Notes: a model not told the origin generated them from the sequence alone. Counted from the first letter of the stretch, positions 7,378 to 15,760 are shown. The stretch is DNA of 37,339 nt from an uncultured Bacilli bacterium (GCA_934130375.1 CAKOXW010000006.1:1-37339); one strand, 5' to 3'. Numbers and translations are program-made.

Positions 7378-9585
7378 ATGAAAAGATTTAAGTATTTATT
7401 TATGGCATTATTACTATTTAGTTTTTATAATGTAAATGCTTTAGAAGTTAATAATGAAGTAAGTAATGAAGATAACATTGTTGTAAATAATAAAGATAAT
7501 GTTATGGATTTAAGCAACTTAGATAATGCAGATGAAACTATGTTATTAAATAGTAATGTAGTATATGTAGCAGAAGTAAATGGTGTTTTGTATGAAGATA
7601 TAGATATTGCTATTGAAAATGCTAATGATAATGATGTTGTTACATTGTTATCAGATGTTAATCCAACTAAAACTTTTTATAAGAGTTTAACATTTACTGG
7701 TAATTATAAAATTACTTATGATGTTTATGGTTGGAGATATACAGGTAATTTAACTATTGATGGAGCAACACTTATTATTAATTCAGATGAGTTTAGAGTT
7801 GTTGCTAATAATGGTGAAGCATCTAATTGGGCTGCCATGATATTAAATGGTTCATTAACTGTTACAAATAGTGGAAAAATTGAATTTAATTTTGATAGTA
7901 AGTATGGAACATACACTGGTATTTATACTGATAGTGATGTAACTATTAATGTATTAAATAGTTCAAAGTTCTATATTAATGGTAAAAATACTAAAGGAAC
8001 ATCTGGTCAAGGAATTCAATTAGGAAAAACTGCAGATACTGGTATTTTTGTAAAAAATCATTCTGAATTTAAGATTGATGGTACTAATAGAGGATACGTT
8101 AATAGTCCAGTTGTTTATGTTGAAGATTCAGATTTTTCGGTAGTAAATTGTACTAACAATGCATCAAATGGTGGAACATTTACTGCTATTAATTCAAATG
8201 TAACATTTACTAATAATGCTTCACTTGGATTAAGTACTAAAAGACTAAATTCAACTAATTCAACATTTATTTTAAGTGATAATGGTTATTCAGGATTAGT
8301 GCTTGGAGATGTTTCTAAAATAGATGGAAAATCAAAAATGTATATAAATAACAATAACAAAACTGCTTATAGATATGGTGCTTTCTGGGTTGGTGGACAA
8401 ACTACTTTTGAAAGTGGTGCTATATTAGAAGTTAATAATAATGGAGCAACTGGTATTAGAGTAAGTACAGTTAAAGTTGGTTGGGCACAACTAACAAGTG
8501 GTAGTTTACTTATTGAAGATGGAGTATCTGTTTCAATAATGAATAATAGAGCAGAAAATAGTACTGTATATGAAGATAATTATGGTGGTGGTATTTATGC
8601 TACTGGACCAGTAATTTTACCAAAAGATGCTAAGATTTATAACAACCATGCTAAAAATGCTGCAGATGATATATATGTTGCTCAAGCAGGTTACATAGAT
8701 TTTGGTAATGTTGGAACTAATTGGATTCTAGATGACTGTACCGATTTAATAGATGGTTGGTATGATGATAGCGAAAATACTCGTTGGAATGCTCATGGAG
8801 AAACTTTAGAAGATGATTATACAGTTTTAGTTGAACCAGGTAAATTAGAAGGTATTTCAATTAAGGCAGCACATGGTACATTAGGTAAATTAATTGTTAA
8901 ACATGTTGATACTGAAGGAAATGAATTATTAGAAACTGTTGAAACAATTAAGTTAGTTGGTACTAAGTATGAAACTAATAAAGAAACTATAAAAGGTTAT
9001 GCTTTTGAAAGTGTTACTGGTTTAGAAAATGGTGAATATATAAAAGGTGATATAACTGTTACTTATGTTTATCATAAAACTGGTAAATTAATAATTAATT
9101 ATGTAGATACTGAAGGTAATAAATTATTAGATAGTATTGAAACAGAAGAAAAAGTTGGTACTGAATATAAAACTAGTAAAAAGGACATTGAAGGTTATGC
9201 TTTTGAAAGTGTTACTGGTTTAGAAGAAGGTACATATGATGTAGAAGACACTATAGTAACTTATGTTTATGAAAAACAAAAAGGTGATTTAGTAATTAAT
9301 TATGTAGATACTGAAGGTAATAAACTAATAGATAGCAAAAAGACTATTGAAGAAGTAGGTACTAAGTATGAAACAACTGCTGAAGAAATAGATGGTTATG
9401 AATTAAAAGAAGTACAAGGTGAAGAAACTGGTACTTATGAATTAGGTACAACTGTTGTGACTTATGTTTATGAGGTAGCACCTAATACTGGTATTTCTGT
9501 AAATAATAATTCTAAGATATTATTTGCAAGTACTTCATTATTAACTATTGCAGTATTAGTATTTAGAAAGAAAAGATTTAACTAG
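7378..9585 (+). CDS. Wall-anchored adhesin: beta-helix region, three MucBP repeats, APNTG signal
   Basis: The 735-aa product has a signal peptide (MKRFKYLFMALLLFSFYNVNA). Residues about 70-490 are Asn-rich and show a pectate-lyase-like right-handed beta-helix pattern: YEDIDIAIENANDNDVVTLL, then many short strands such as LTIDGATLIIN and GGGIYATGPVILPKDAKIYNN. Three MucBP-type domains follow (from about 503, 569 and 636; DTEGN...GY...VTYVY). The end is APNTG, a membrane helix and RKKRFN. It should be exported, cut by a sortase and bound to the wall, holding the helix domain out for binding host glycans or polysaccharides. The binding target is inference. GGAGGG (7369-7374) precedes the ATG. 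The gene has its own consensus promoter and terminator, so it is monocistronic. The three repeats are nearly identical in places, suggesting recent expansion. Confidence 0.85.
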   Translation: MKRFKYLFMALLLFSFYNVNALEVNNEVSNEDNIVVNNKDNVMDLSNLDNADETMLLNSNVVYVAEVNGVLYEDIDIAIENANDNDVVTLLSDVNPTKTFYKSLTFTGNYKITYDVYGWRYTGNLTIDGATLIINSDEFRVVANNGEASNWAAMILNGSLTVTNSGKIEFNFDSKYGTYTGIYTDSDVTINVLNSSKFYINGKNTKGTSGQGIQLGKTADTGIFVKNHSEFKIDGTNRGYVNSPVVYVEDSDFSVVNCTNNASNGGTFTAINSNVTFTNNASLGLSTKRLNSTNSTFILSDNGYSGLVLGDVSKIDGKSKMYINNNNKTAYRYGAFWVGGQTTFESGAILEVNNNGATGIRVSTVKVGWAQLTSGSLLIEDGVSVSIMNNRAENSTVYEDNYGGGIYATGPVILPKDAKIYNNHAKNAADDIYVAQAGYIDFGNVGTNWILDDCTDLIDGWYDDSENTRWNAHGETLEDDYTVLVEPGKLEGISIKAAHGTLGKLIVKHVDTEGNELLETVETIKLVGTKYETNKETIKGYAFESVTGLENGEYIKGDITVTYVYHKTGKLIINYVDTEGNKLLDSIETEEKVGTEYKTSKKDIEGYAFESVTGLEEGTYDVEDTIVTYVYEKQKGDLVINYVDTEGNKLIDSKKTIEEVGTKYETTAEEIDGYELKEVQGEETGTYELGTTVVTYVYEVAPNTGISVNNNSKILFASTSLLTIAVLVFRKKRFN
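8884..9474 (+). repeat. Three tandem MucBP-coding repeats
   Basis: Units of about 198-201 nt start at 8884, 9082 and 9283. Each encodes the shared core VDTEGN, then GY and VTYVY. Units 2 and 3 share long identical stretches (for example the bases encoding NYVDTEGNKL). Confidence 0.85.
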
Positions 9586-9603
9586 GATTTCCTAGTTTTT
9601 TTC
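9580..9603 (+). terminator. Terminator of the MucBP adhesin
   Basis: AACTAGGA (9580-9587) pairs with TCCTAGTT (9590-9597), followed by T residues. The adhesin stop codon TAG lies inside the stem. Confidence 0.85.
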
Positions 9604-9608
9604 TTTAT

Positions 9609-9770
9609 CTATGCATTTTGTTCAAATAGTGTTACATAATCACCAGTACCACCTATAAATGCACCTTGCATTGCTGCAAATGCAATACTAGTATCAATTT
9701 TTACATCTTTTTTAGGATCAATACCATTTTGTCTTAATCCCCATTCAAATGTCATTTCAGGCATACCACC
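9609..9770 (-). pseudogene. Fragment (3' side) of an ABC-transporter substrate-binding protein gene
   Basis: Read on the minus strand, 9770 to 9612 encodes GGMPEMTFEWGLRQNGIDPK, then DVKIDTSIAFAAMQGAFIGG and TGDYVTLFEQNA before TAG (9611-9609). This is the middle of an SsuA/NMT1-type periplasmic-binding domain. The preceding part of the same gene is at 20693-21028, beyond mobile element 1. Joined at the shared GGT the two read GGRTGGMPE without a gap. The family usually continues well over a hundred residues past this point, but here a stop follows FEQNA and the adhesin terminator abuts. The gene was therefore also cut on its 3' side. It cannot make a working transporter subunit. Confidence 0.8.
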
Positions 9771-9793
9771 TTTTCGGCATTAAAACTTATGAT
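9768..9793. other. Left attachment junction of element 1
   Basis: Core ACC (9768-9770) is followed by the element arm TTTTCGGCATTAAAACTTAT and GAT. To its left the host gene reads (minus strand) GGTGGTATGCC. Confidence 0.75.
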
Positions 9794-9864
9794 GTTAAAA
9801 ATACCTATAAATAAAGGGAAAGGTAGGATACATTAACACAAGTTTTTGTAAAAATGGTGGAAAG

Positions 9865-10665
9865 ATGGCAAAAAGTAAGTTAGGTATGTCTAGTTTTGAT
9901 ATAGACATTAAATTTAAAGATAAGGAAGAAGCAAAAAGATATGCTAAAAGGTTGATAGAAAAAATAAGGTATATATGTAATAAGAAAGAATGGTCGGCAA
10001 CAGCAATGGTATGTATTAGTAATACTGAGGGTAATAGCACATATATTCATTACGAACATAATAATAAGGTTGGTCGCCCTAGAAAGATAAAGGAAATATA
10101 CCAACATAAAAATAATATAGAGGTTGATTGGCATTTACATATATTATTAGTATCTAAACCATCTTATGCTTTTAGAGAAGAAATAAAAAGGTATATAGAT
10201 AAATGTTGGTATGGTGGAAAGAAAAAGAATAACTTTGATATAAGTAAGTTATATGATAAAAAAACATACAAGAAGAACACTAACATCAATAAAGCAGAAT
10301 ATTTTATTAAACAAGCAGAAGAAATATTGTTTTGTACTTATAATAAAGGTAATGAAATAGTTATTCCAAAAGGTTATAGTTTAAAAGATTTAAATAATGC
10401 TTATATGAATATGATGACTGCTAGAAGATATGCTAAAACTTATGGTAATGAAAAAAGATTAGCATTAGAAGATAAGTATTATAATATTATGGATTTTTAT
10501 TGGAATATAACAAAGGAGCAAGATAAAAAAATAATAGATAAATATATGAAAGAGGCACAGTTAATTAAGATAGCAGAAAATTATGAAAGAATAGAAAAAA
10601 GGAATAAGGTACAGGAAAATTATAGTTTACGCCGAGAGAAAGAGGAAGAATATAGCATATTTTAA
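9865..10665 (+). CDS. HUH-type replication initiator (Rep) or relaxase-like protein
   Basis: The protein has 266 aa. The metal-binding HUH motif is WHLHILLVSKP (His90, His92), in the hydrophobic context typical of Rep_1-type rolling-circle initiators. About 55 residues on, INKAEYFIKQ (Tyr146, Lys149) fits the catalytic Tyr-x-x-Lys motif. It would nick one DNA strand at an origin and stay bound through the tyrosine, allowing rolling-circle replication or strand transfer. The C-terminal third is helical and strongly charged (RIEKRNKVQENYSLRREKEEEY). Start ATG 9865 follows GGTGG. Unlike plasmid Rep genes it lies in an integrated element, next to an AT-rich, repeat-containing stretch (10666-10906) that could hold the origin. 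Mobilisation rather than replication is the alternative. Recognition is from motifs only. Confidence 0.6.
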   Translation: MAKSKLGMSSFDIDIKFKDKEEAKRYAKRLIEKIRYICNKKEWSATAMVCISNTEGNSTYIHYEHNNKVGRPRKIKEIYQHKNNIEVDWHLHILLVSKPSYAFREEIKRYIDKCWYGGKKKNNFDISKLYDKKTYKKNTNINKAEYFIKQAEEILFCTYNKGNEIVIPKGYSLKDLNNAYMNMMTARRYAKTYGNEKRLALEDKYYNIMDFYWNITKEQDKKIIDKYMKEAQLIKIAENYERIEKRNKVQENYSLRREKEEEYSIF

Positions 10666-10870
10666 AAGGGATTATTAAAGTATAGATAGTAATAATGACT
10701 ATCATATAATAAATATGTTAATAATATTATAATGATATTATGTTGATATAGTATAAAGTATTATTTATTAGATTAAATAGAATAGATAAGAGGAATATAA
10801 GAGTATTATAAGTTAGAAGTATTATAGCATTGTTTAAATAGATAAAAGAGGTAGATAAAGGTAAAATAAA
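10666..10870. repeat. AT-rich intergenic with short direct repeats, possible origin
   Basis: AGTATTAT(A) recurs at 10757, 10802 and 10818 in a stretch that is almost entirely A/T with several TATA-rich steps. It directly follows the Rep gene. No ORF of note is present. Iteron-like function is a guess. Confidence 0.25.
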
Positions 10871-10901
10871 AATGCTATATGTATAAATGATATATAGCAT
10901 T
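10871..10901 (-). terminator. Terminator of the element-1 XRE regulator
   Basis: AATGCTATAT (10871-10880) and ATATAGCATT (10892-10901) form a 10-bp stem. On the minus strand it is followed by TTTTTATTTT. Confidence 0.75.
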
Positions 10902-10906
10902 AAGTA

Positions 10907-11236
10907 TTAGTTATCGTTTAAGCCATCTATATATGCTTCGACTTTTGCTTTATTTATAGTAGATAGTTTATTGATTTTATTTAGTAATATAAAATCAGTA
11001 TCAGAAATATTATTAGGCTTAATATTATCGATTGGCATATCGTATTTAGTTCTACATAATAGATAGTCAATAGATGTATTGTAATAGTTTGCTAATTTAA
11101 TAAGCATATCAGAACTTGGAAATACTCTACCAGTTTCGTAAGAAGATATAGTTTCTTGGGTAATATTTAAATCCATAGCAACTTTGGTTTGTAATAAGTT
11201 TTTACTATTACGAATTTGTTTTAAATTGTTTTCCAT
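10907..11236 (-). CDS. XRE-family transcriptional regulator
   Basis: A 109-aa protein with an N-terminal helix-turn-helix of the Cro/CI type: LKQIRNSKNLLQTKVAMDLN, then ITQETISSYETGRVFPSSDML, about residues 5-58. A short C-terminal helical region probably dimerises. AAGGAGGG precedes the ATG on the minus strand. It is divergent from the DUF4268 gene and faces the Rep gene, so it probably represses its own and the cargo promoter in the 11237-11359 interval, as such regulators do in mobile elements. Confidence 0.85.
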   Translation of the reverse strand: MENNLKQIRNSKNLLQTKVAMDLNITQETISSYETGRVFPSSDMLIKLANYYNTSIDYLLCRTKYDMPIDNIKPNNISDTDFILLNKINKLSTINKAKVEAYIDGLNDN

Positions 11237-11359
11237 AATCTTACCCTCCTTCTATATATAATTTTAAAGATATTAAATGTCAGTGATAGTAATATTAGTA
11301 ATATTGATATGTTCCAAATTATATAATTTTGTGTTATAATGATATTGGTGATTTTATAT

Positions 11360-12271
11360 ATGGAACTTGGAAAATTGGAAAATGTTGAATTAAGAGAGAT
11401 TTGGAAGCACGAAGCATTAGATTTTACTAAGTGGTTGGCAAAGAAAGAAAATATTGCCCTACTAAGTAAAGAAATAGGAATAGATATTGAGGTTATAGAT
11501 ACGGAAATGAGTGTTGGTAGGTATAATGTTGATATTTATGCTAAGGATAGCAATAGTAATAAAAAGATTATTATAGAAAATCAATTAGAAAACACTAACC
11601 ACGACCATTTAGGAAAAGTAATAGTTTACTCAGCAGGTTTAGATGCTGATATTGCTATATGGGTTGTTAAAGATGTTAACGAAGAACATAAACAAGCAGT
11701 TGAGTGGTTAAATGAAAATAGTTTTGAAAAGATAAATATATTTTTAGTTAAAGTAGAATTGTGGAAAATAGGTAATTCCCCTATTGCTCCTAAATTCCAA
11801 ATAGTATGTGAACCTAATAATTGGTCTAAGTTATTAAAGCAAAAATCAGATGATGAGTTATGTGATAGAAAATTAGAGCAATTAAAGTTTTGGCAAGGGT
11901 TTGTAGATTATAGTAGAAATAAAGAAAAAGAATTTACACTTACTAAACCATTATTGCAAAATTGGTATAGTATTAGTGTTGGATCAAGTGATTATAAAAT
12001 TTGCTTAGTTTATAATATAAGTGTTGATGGTTTAAAATGCCAATTTGAAGTATCTAATAAAGATGTATTTAAAAAATTAGAACAATATAGAAATGAAATA
12101 GATATGGAAATAAGTAATTTAGATTGGGATTATTTAGAAGAAAGAAAAACTGATAAAATCATTTTAAATTATGGTAATAAAGTAAGTAATGATATTGATA
12201 GTGCGTATGCTTGGTTATTAAATAGTGCTAACAAATTTAAAGAGGTATTTTTAAAATATATAAATAAGTAG
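11360..12271 (+). CDS. DUF4268 protein with PD-(D/E)xK nuclease-like core
   Basis: The product is 303 aa. The N-terminal half carries LREIWKHEALDFTKWLAK, EMSVGRYNVDIYA and IIIENQLENTNHDHLGKVIV. The Asp of VDIYA and the Glu-x-Gln of IENQ are positioned like the metal-binding core of PD-(D/E)xK nucleases. The C-terminal half is the DUF4268 region (RKLEQLKFWQGFVDY...). I chose ATG 11360, preceded by GGTGA (11347-11351), over the frame opening at 11339. DUF4268 proteins are common in defence islands and mobile elements, but their substrate is not established. It is the first cargo gene, divergent from the XRE regulator. A DNA-targeting defence role is inference. Confidence 0.75.
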   Translation: MELGKLENVELREIWKHEALDFTKWLAKKENIALLSKEIGIDIEVIDTEMSVGRYNVDIYAKDSNSNKKIIIENQLENTNHDHLGKVIVYSAGLDADIAIWVVKDVNEEHKQAVEWLNENSFEKINIFLVKVELWKIGNSPIAPKFQIVCEPNNWSKLLKQKSDDELCDRKLEQLKFWQGFVDYSRNKEKEFTLTKPLLQNWYSISVGSSDYKICLVYNISVDGLKCQFEVSNKDVFKKLEQYRNEIDMEISNLDWDYLEERKTDKIILNYGNKVSNDIDSAYAWLLNSANKFKEVFLKYINK

Positions 12272-12390
12272 TTTTAACGGTGGTTATAGGTAGTTTAGGT
12301 AAAAATAATATAAATATATTGAGTTAGCATTTATTTAGTAAATATGCCGAGATAAATAGCAAAATAAGTAAGAATAGATTTTGAGAAAAG
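12272..12390. repeat. Intergenic module, copy A (related to 13027-13146)
   Basis: Starting from the stop codon, this spacer and the one after the next gene share the same order of words: TAGTTTTAA, GGTRGTTA, TTTAGTAAA, CGAG(G)AATAAATAG-like and ATAAGTAAG-like, then ATAGATTTT. The two copies flank the gene at 12406-13026 as imperfect direct repeats. Confidence 0.5.
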
Positions 12391-12405
12391 AAAGAGGTGT
12401 TAAAA

Positions 12406-13026
12406 ATGCAAGATTTATTTTATATGTTATTAGGGTTTGCAGTTATAGTATTACCTATTTATTTGATTATTAAAGCAATAAAGAATAAAAGTGGTAAAGA
12501 AAATAGAAATAATGATTTAACAGATGTGGCTAAAGAAGAAAAAGTTGAAATAAAAAAAGAAATGCCAATAGTTAAGGAAAAGAAAGTTAAAGTATTAAAA
12601 TTAACTGACATTACTCATATTGAGGGAATAAGTAGTTTACGAGAAGAAGAAAAATGCGAATTAAATGTTAATGATAACGATTTAATAGTTGTAAGTAATA
12701 TAGGTAATTTTAATATATCATTAGATAGAATTGTAAATGCTGGTATATTAAGCAAAAAAGAAATGGAAAGTAAGAATAAAAGTGTTTTAGGTAGAGCAAT
12801 GGTTGGCAGTTTAGTAGGTTTAGGTTTTATAGGTGCTTTATCTGGTATAGGTCAAAAAGTTAAAAAGAAATATAATTACTTTTTGGTTATAAATTATAAA
12901 GATAAGAATACCGAGGAAATTAAATTGTTAGTATTTGGTTTAGGAAAATATAGCAGTGTTGGAAAGTTATTTGTTGATAGATTAACTAAAAGATTAAGCA
13001 ATGAAAAAGTTAATATTGATTTATAG
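12406..13026 (+). CDS. Membrane-anchored protein with bPH/GRAM-like domain
   Basis: A 206-aa protein with one N-terminal helix (FYMLLGFAVIVLPIYLIIKA), a charged Lys/Glu linker (about 25-65), and a C-terminal domain. The latter has LREEEKCELNVNDNDLIVVS, then SLDRIVNAGI, a glycine-rich VGSLVGLGFIGALSGIG and KKKYNYFLVINYKD. That arrangement (a strand pair, a DRI element, a Gly-rich turn, KKK..YFLVINY) resembles bacterial pleckstrin-homology/GRAM-like domains with a glycine-zipper insertion. ATG 12406 is chosen over GTG 12397 because AGAGG (12393-12397) lies eight bases ahead. It stands between the DUF4268 and ADP-ribosylglycohydrolase genes and is flanked by related intergenic copies. Membrane recruitment or pore-related activity is possible; no function can be assigned. 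Confidence 0.6.
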   Translation: MQDLFYMLLGFAVIVLPIYLIIKAIKNKSGKENRNNDLTDVAKEEKVEIKKEMPIVKEKKVKVLKLTDITHIEGISSLREEEKCELNVNDNDLIVVSNIGNFNISLDRIVNAGILSKKEMESKNKSVLGRAMVGSLVGLGFIGALSGIGQKVKKKYNYFLVINYKDKNTEEIKLLVFGLGKYSSVGKLFVDRLTKRLSNEKVNIDL

Positions 13027-13146
13027 TAGTTTTAAGGTAGTTAAGGTAATTTAGTATAAATTATATTAGATTACCTTTTTTAGTAAAATTTACGAGGAAT
13101 AAATAGTAAATAAAGTAAGATTAAGTATAATGATAGATTTTATTAT
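13027..13146. repeat. Intergenic module, copy B
   Basis: Counterpart of 12272-12390, sharing its ordered words. It differs in containing a clear terminator stem (13043-13077). Confidence 0.5.
13043..13082 (+). terminator. Terminator after the bPH-like membrane gene
   Basis: AAGGTAAT (13043-13050) pairs with ATTACCTT (13070-13077), followed by T residues. Confidence 0.7.
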
Positions 13147-13168
13147 ATAATATGGTTAGGTGGTATAG

Positions 13169-14122
13169 ATGTCTGATTTTAATAGATTAAAAAATGGAAT
13201 ATTAGGTTTTGTCATTGGGGATGCTATGGGTGTCCCTTTAGAATTTACAAAAAGAAGAGAAAAAAAAGTAATTGATATGTTAGAATATGGTAGCCATAAT
13301 ATGCCAAAAGGCAGTTGGTCAGATGATAGTAGTATGGTTATAGCAACTATGCAATCTATTATAGATAATAAAGGAAACATAAATTATAAAGATATTATGA
13401 ACAATTTTATATTATGGATTGAAAAAGGAAAGTTTACATCTAATAATAAAACATTCGGTGTTGGTGGAACAACATTAAAAGCATTAAGGAATTATTATTA
13501 TAGAGAAGAATTTATAATGTATAAAGACCCTTTAATATGTGGTATAGATGATACAAAGGATAATGGAAATGGAAGTCTAATGAGAGTATTGCCTATTGCT
13601 TATTATTGTTATTTTAAAAAGCTGAAAGAAGAAGAAATTTATAAATTAGTTAAAGATATTAGTTCAATGACACATAGGCATAGTATTAGTATATTAGGTT
13701 GCTATATTTATGTATTATTTGTTCTAGGAATATTAAACGGCGAAGAAAAAGAAAAGATTTATAAAGGTATTAGAAAATATAATTACAATAAGTATTTTGA
13801 TAATGAAACTATAAATAATTATGGTAGATTATTAGATAATGATATTAGTTTATTAGATATAGATAATATAAATAGCTCCGGTTATGTACTAAATACATTA
13901 GAAGCAGTTATATGGTGCTTTATGAATAGCAATGATTATAATGAAAGTATTATCAAAGCCATAAATTTAGGAGATGATGTTGATACCATTGGGGCATTAG
14001 TTGGTGGATTAAGTGGTAGTTATTATAATAAAATAAATAATAAATGGTTAAAAGATATTAAAAGAAAAGATTATTTATTAGATTTATGTAGTAGATACTA
14101 TGAAATATTAAATAATAAATAG
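13169..14122 (+). CDS. ADP-ribosylglycohydrolase (DraG-like)
   Basis: A 317-aa enzyme expected to remove ADP-ribose from modified protein or nucleic acid. All family landmarks are present: FVIGDAMGVPLEF (17-21 GDAMG), SWSDDSSM (51-55), GNGSLMRVLPIAYY, SSMTHRHS and LGDDVDTIGALVGG (Asp269, Asp270, Asp272). Those acidic residues bind the two magnesium ions. The usual SDDT reads SDDS here, a mild change that should keep metal binding. AGGTGG lies upstream of ATG 13169. No ADP-ribosyltransferase gene is nearby, so the enzyme may counter a host or phage modification, or act as a self-protecting part of a defence module with its neighbours. It follows a terminator and has a short ORF immediately after it. 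Confidence 0.88.
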   Translation: MSDFNRLKNGILGFVIGDAMGVPLEFTKRREKKVIDMLEYGSHNMPKGSWSDDSSMVIATMQSIIDNKGNINYKDIMNNFILWIEKGKFTSNNKTFGVGGTTLKALRNYYYREEFIMYKDPLICGIDDTKDNGNGSLMRVLPIAYYCYFKKLKEEEIYKLVKDISSMTHRHSISILGCYIYVLFVLGILNGEEKEKIYKGIRKYNYNKYFDNETINNYGRLLDNDISLLDIDNINSSGYVLNTLEAVIWCFMNSNDYNESIIKAINLGDDVDTIGALVGGLSGSYYNKINNKWLKDIKRKDYLLDLCSRYYEILNNK

Positions 14123-14132
14123 GAAGTGTGCG

Positions 14133-14273
14133 GTGGAAAAAGGTTATAAACATATTGATATAGCAAAAGATATTGTAATTGAATTAAAAGAATTAGTTAA
14201 TAAGTATGATATTAGTTTTACATTAGTATTACCTAATGAGGAAATAAAGGAAATACATTGTAATTTACTATAA
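14133..14273 (+). CDS. 46-aa small protein after the ADP-ribosylglycohydrolase
   Basis: A GTG-initiated frame begins ten bases after the preceding stop and reads MEKGYKHIDIAKDIVIELKE, then LVNKYDISFTLVLPNEEIKEIHCNLL. AGGAAG lies about eight bases upstream. The peptide is amphipathic and soluble. No family is recognised. Tight spacing suggests co-expression with the hydrolase. Confidence 0.5.
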   Translation: MEKGYKHIDIAKDIVIELKELVNKYDISFTLVLPNEEIKEIHCNLL

Positions 14274-14314
14274 GAACATAAGTTTTTATAGTATAATATT
14301 GATGAGGTGGTAAT

Positions 14315-15502
14315 GTGTTTGATGTTATAAATTATTTATATAGAGGATTGATACATTACTTATATGTTTTATTGGATATGTTAGATTTTAAAGATTATAG
14401 TGTGCTTGTGCTTTTAATATTTGGAATAATCTTACTAATGATTATAAATAAAACCGTTAGAAAAAGTATAATTGGACTTGTTAAGCCCTTAGTAAATGTT
14501 ATTAAAACTCCTCCTGGAATTATATTGTTGATTTTGTTTATATTGTATTATTTATTTATATTAGTATATTTTGAAGATAATATAAGTTTTTTAATATTGT
14601 TAATGTCAATTTATTTATTATTTCAATCCTTTATTTCAGTTAATTTAAATTTGTTGGCAGATAGTGATAAAACTACACCAAGAGCAATAATGGATGTAAG
14701 TTTTCCTGTTTTATTATTAGCTTTTCAGCAAGTGGTATCTATGTTAGAATTTAATGAATTTAGTAATTGGAAAAATATTTTAATATCTTTAATTATTATT
14801 CCTATATTTTCTATAATATTTATAGTTTTAAAACACTTTGTTAATTATGATGATTTTTATAAAAAAAATAAAGCATATATAAAAATTAGTGATTATGACT
14901 TCTTTAAATTGTATAATTATAGTCTTATTAAGAGTAAAACTTACCAGAATAATCAAATTTTATTAAATAAACTGCTAAAAGAAAACAATAATTTATCATT
15001 AAAAGAATTAAAAAAGAAAATAGATGAAATTTTCCCAGAAGTCATAAGAATTTATGACAATGATAATATAAGTAAAAAATGTGTTAGGAAAAAAAAGAAA
15101 AACAGTAAGATATTTAAAATATTTAATTATATATGGTTATTTAATATAATATATTTGGTTGTAATGATTTTTTTAAAAAGATTTACTGGCAAAAGTTTTG
15201 ACTTTTCATATTATTTTTCATATTTTATATTATTGATTTACTTCTTATATGATTTGTTAAGAATAAAAAGTGTAGAAAACCAATATGATTTTTGTATATA
15301 TGGCTTTATGTATTTAGTTTTTATAATTTTACTTGTATTTTATAACTTTTCTTTAAAACAATTAAGATTAAGCGAAATTGGTTTTATAGTTCCTATATTT
15401 GTTTTAGTAAGAGCACTCAGTTGTAAAAAAAATAGCATAAATTTTCTTTCATTACCATTGTTAAGTGAGAATAATTTTTTTGGTTTACCACCCAAAAATT
15501 GA
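14315..15502 (+). CDS. Polytopic membrane protein of unknown function
   Basis: The 395-aa product has about eight hydrophobic helices. Roughly four lie in the first 170 residues (for example VLVLLIFGIILLMIINKTV and ILISLIIIPIFSIIFIVLKH). A cytoplasmic stretch of about 85 residues follows, rich in Lys and Asn (about 175-260, KKCVRKKKKNSKIFK), then four more helices. The start is GTG 14315 preceded by GAGGTGG; the overlapping ATG at 14313 gives no frame. No transporter or enzyme motif is visible. It closes the cargo block with DUF4268 and hydrolase genes, just ahead of the tRNA gene. In defence modules such a protein can be a membrane effector, but nothing shown here proves that. Confidence 0.6.
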   Translation: MFDVINYLYRGLIHYLYVLLDMLDFKDYSVLVLLIFGIILLMIINKTVRKSIIGLVKPLVNVIKTPPGIILLILFILYYLFILVYFEDNISFLILLMSIYLLFQSFISVNLNLLADSDKTTPRAIMDVSFPVLLLAFQQVVSMLEFNEFSNWKNILISLIIIPIFSIIFIVLKHFVNYDDFYKKNKAYIKISDYDFFKLYNYSLIKSKTYQNNQILLNKLLKENNNLSLKELKKKIDEIFPEVIRIYDNDNISKKCVRKKKKNSKIFKIFNYIWLFNIIYLVVMIFLKRFTGKSFDFSYYFSYFILLIYFLYDLLRIKSVENQYDFCIYGFMYLVFIILLVFYNFSLKQLRLSEIGFIVPIFVLVRALSCKKNSINFLSLPLLSENNFFGLPPKN

Positions 15503-15527
15503 AAAAAATATATTTATGTTGTATAAT
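15499..15527 (+). promoter_or_regulatory. Promoter of the element tRNA gene
   Basis: TTGAAA (15499-15504), a 17-bp spacer and TATAAT (15522-15527) lie nine bases before the tRNA 5' end. Confidence 0.7.
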
Positions 15528-15535
15528 ACTTTTAT

Positions 15536-15606
15536 GGGGATATAGTTTAATGGTAGAATAATAATCTCCAAAATTAAAGATGGGGGTTCGAATCCCCTTA
15601 TCTCCA
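15536..15606 (+). tRNA. tRNA-Trp (anticodon CCA), element-borne
   Basis: The acceptor GGGGATA pairs with TATCTCC (one G-T). D arm: GTTT / GAAT with loop AATGGTA. Anticodon loop CTCCAAA with CCA at 15568-15570. T arm: GGGGG / CCCCT with loop TTCGAAT. The discriminator is A and CCA is not encoded. The anticodon stem ATAAT/ATTAA is all A-T with an A-A mismatch at 27-43, and the D stem has G-U at both ends. The molecule is therefore weak compared with a housekeeping tRNA-Trp and may be a specialised or decaying copy. It has its own promoter. Confidence 0.8.
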
Positions 15607-15760
15607 TTTTATAATTTGCTTACATTACTTGATACATTAGTTGCAATATTGACCTTAATTATGCCTATTTCAAGTTCAATGCTTATTTTAATAATAACAT
15701 TTATTATAAAGGAGAGGTTAATTATGACAAATAATGAAGGTGTAGTAAACTGCATGATTA

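Noticed and set aside
9795..10134. Two minus-strand hydrophobic open frames opposite the Rep gene
   Set aside because: No ribosome-binding sites; the hydrophobic look is the complement of Lys/Asn codons in the Rep gene.
15536..15606. Reassignment of TGA to tryptophan, suggested by a Mollicute-like composition and an extra tRNA-Trp
   Set aside because: The anticodon is CCA (reads UGG only), and TGA ends several genes in normal position (for example 5680-5682 and 28188-28190).
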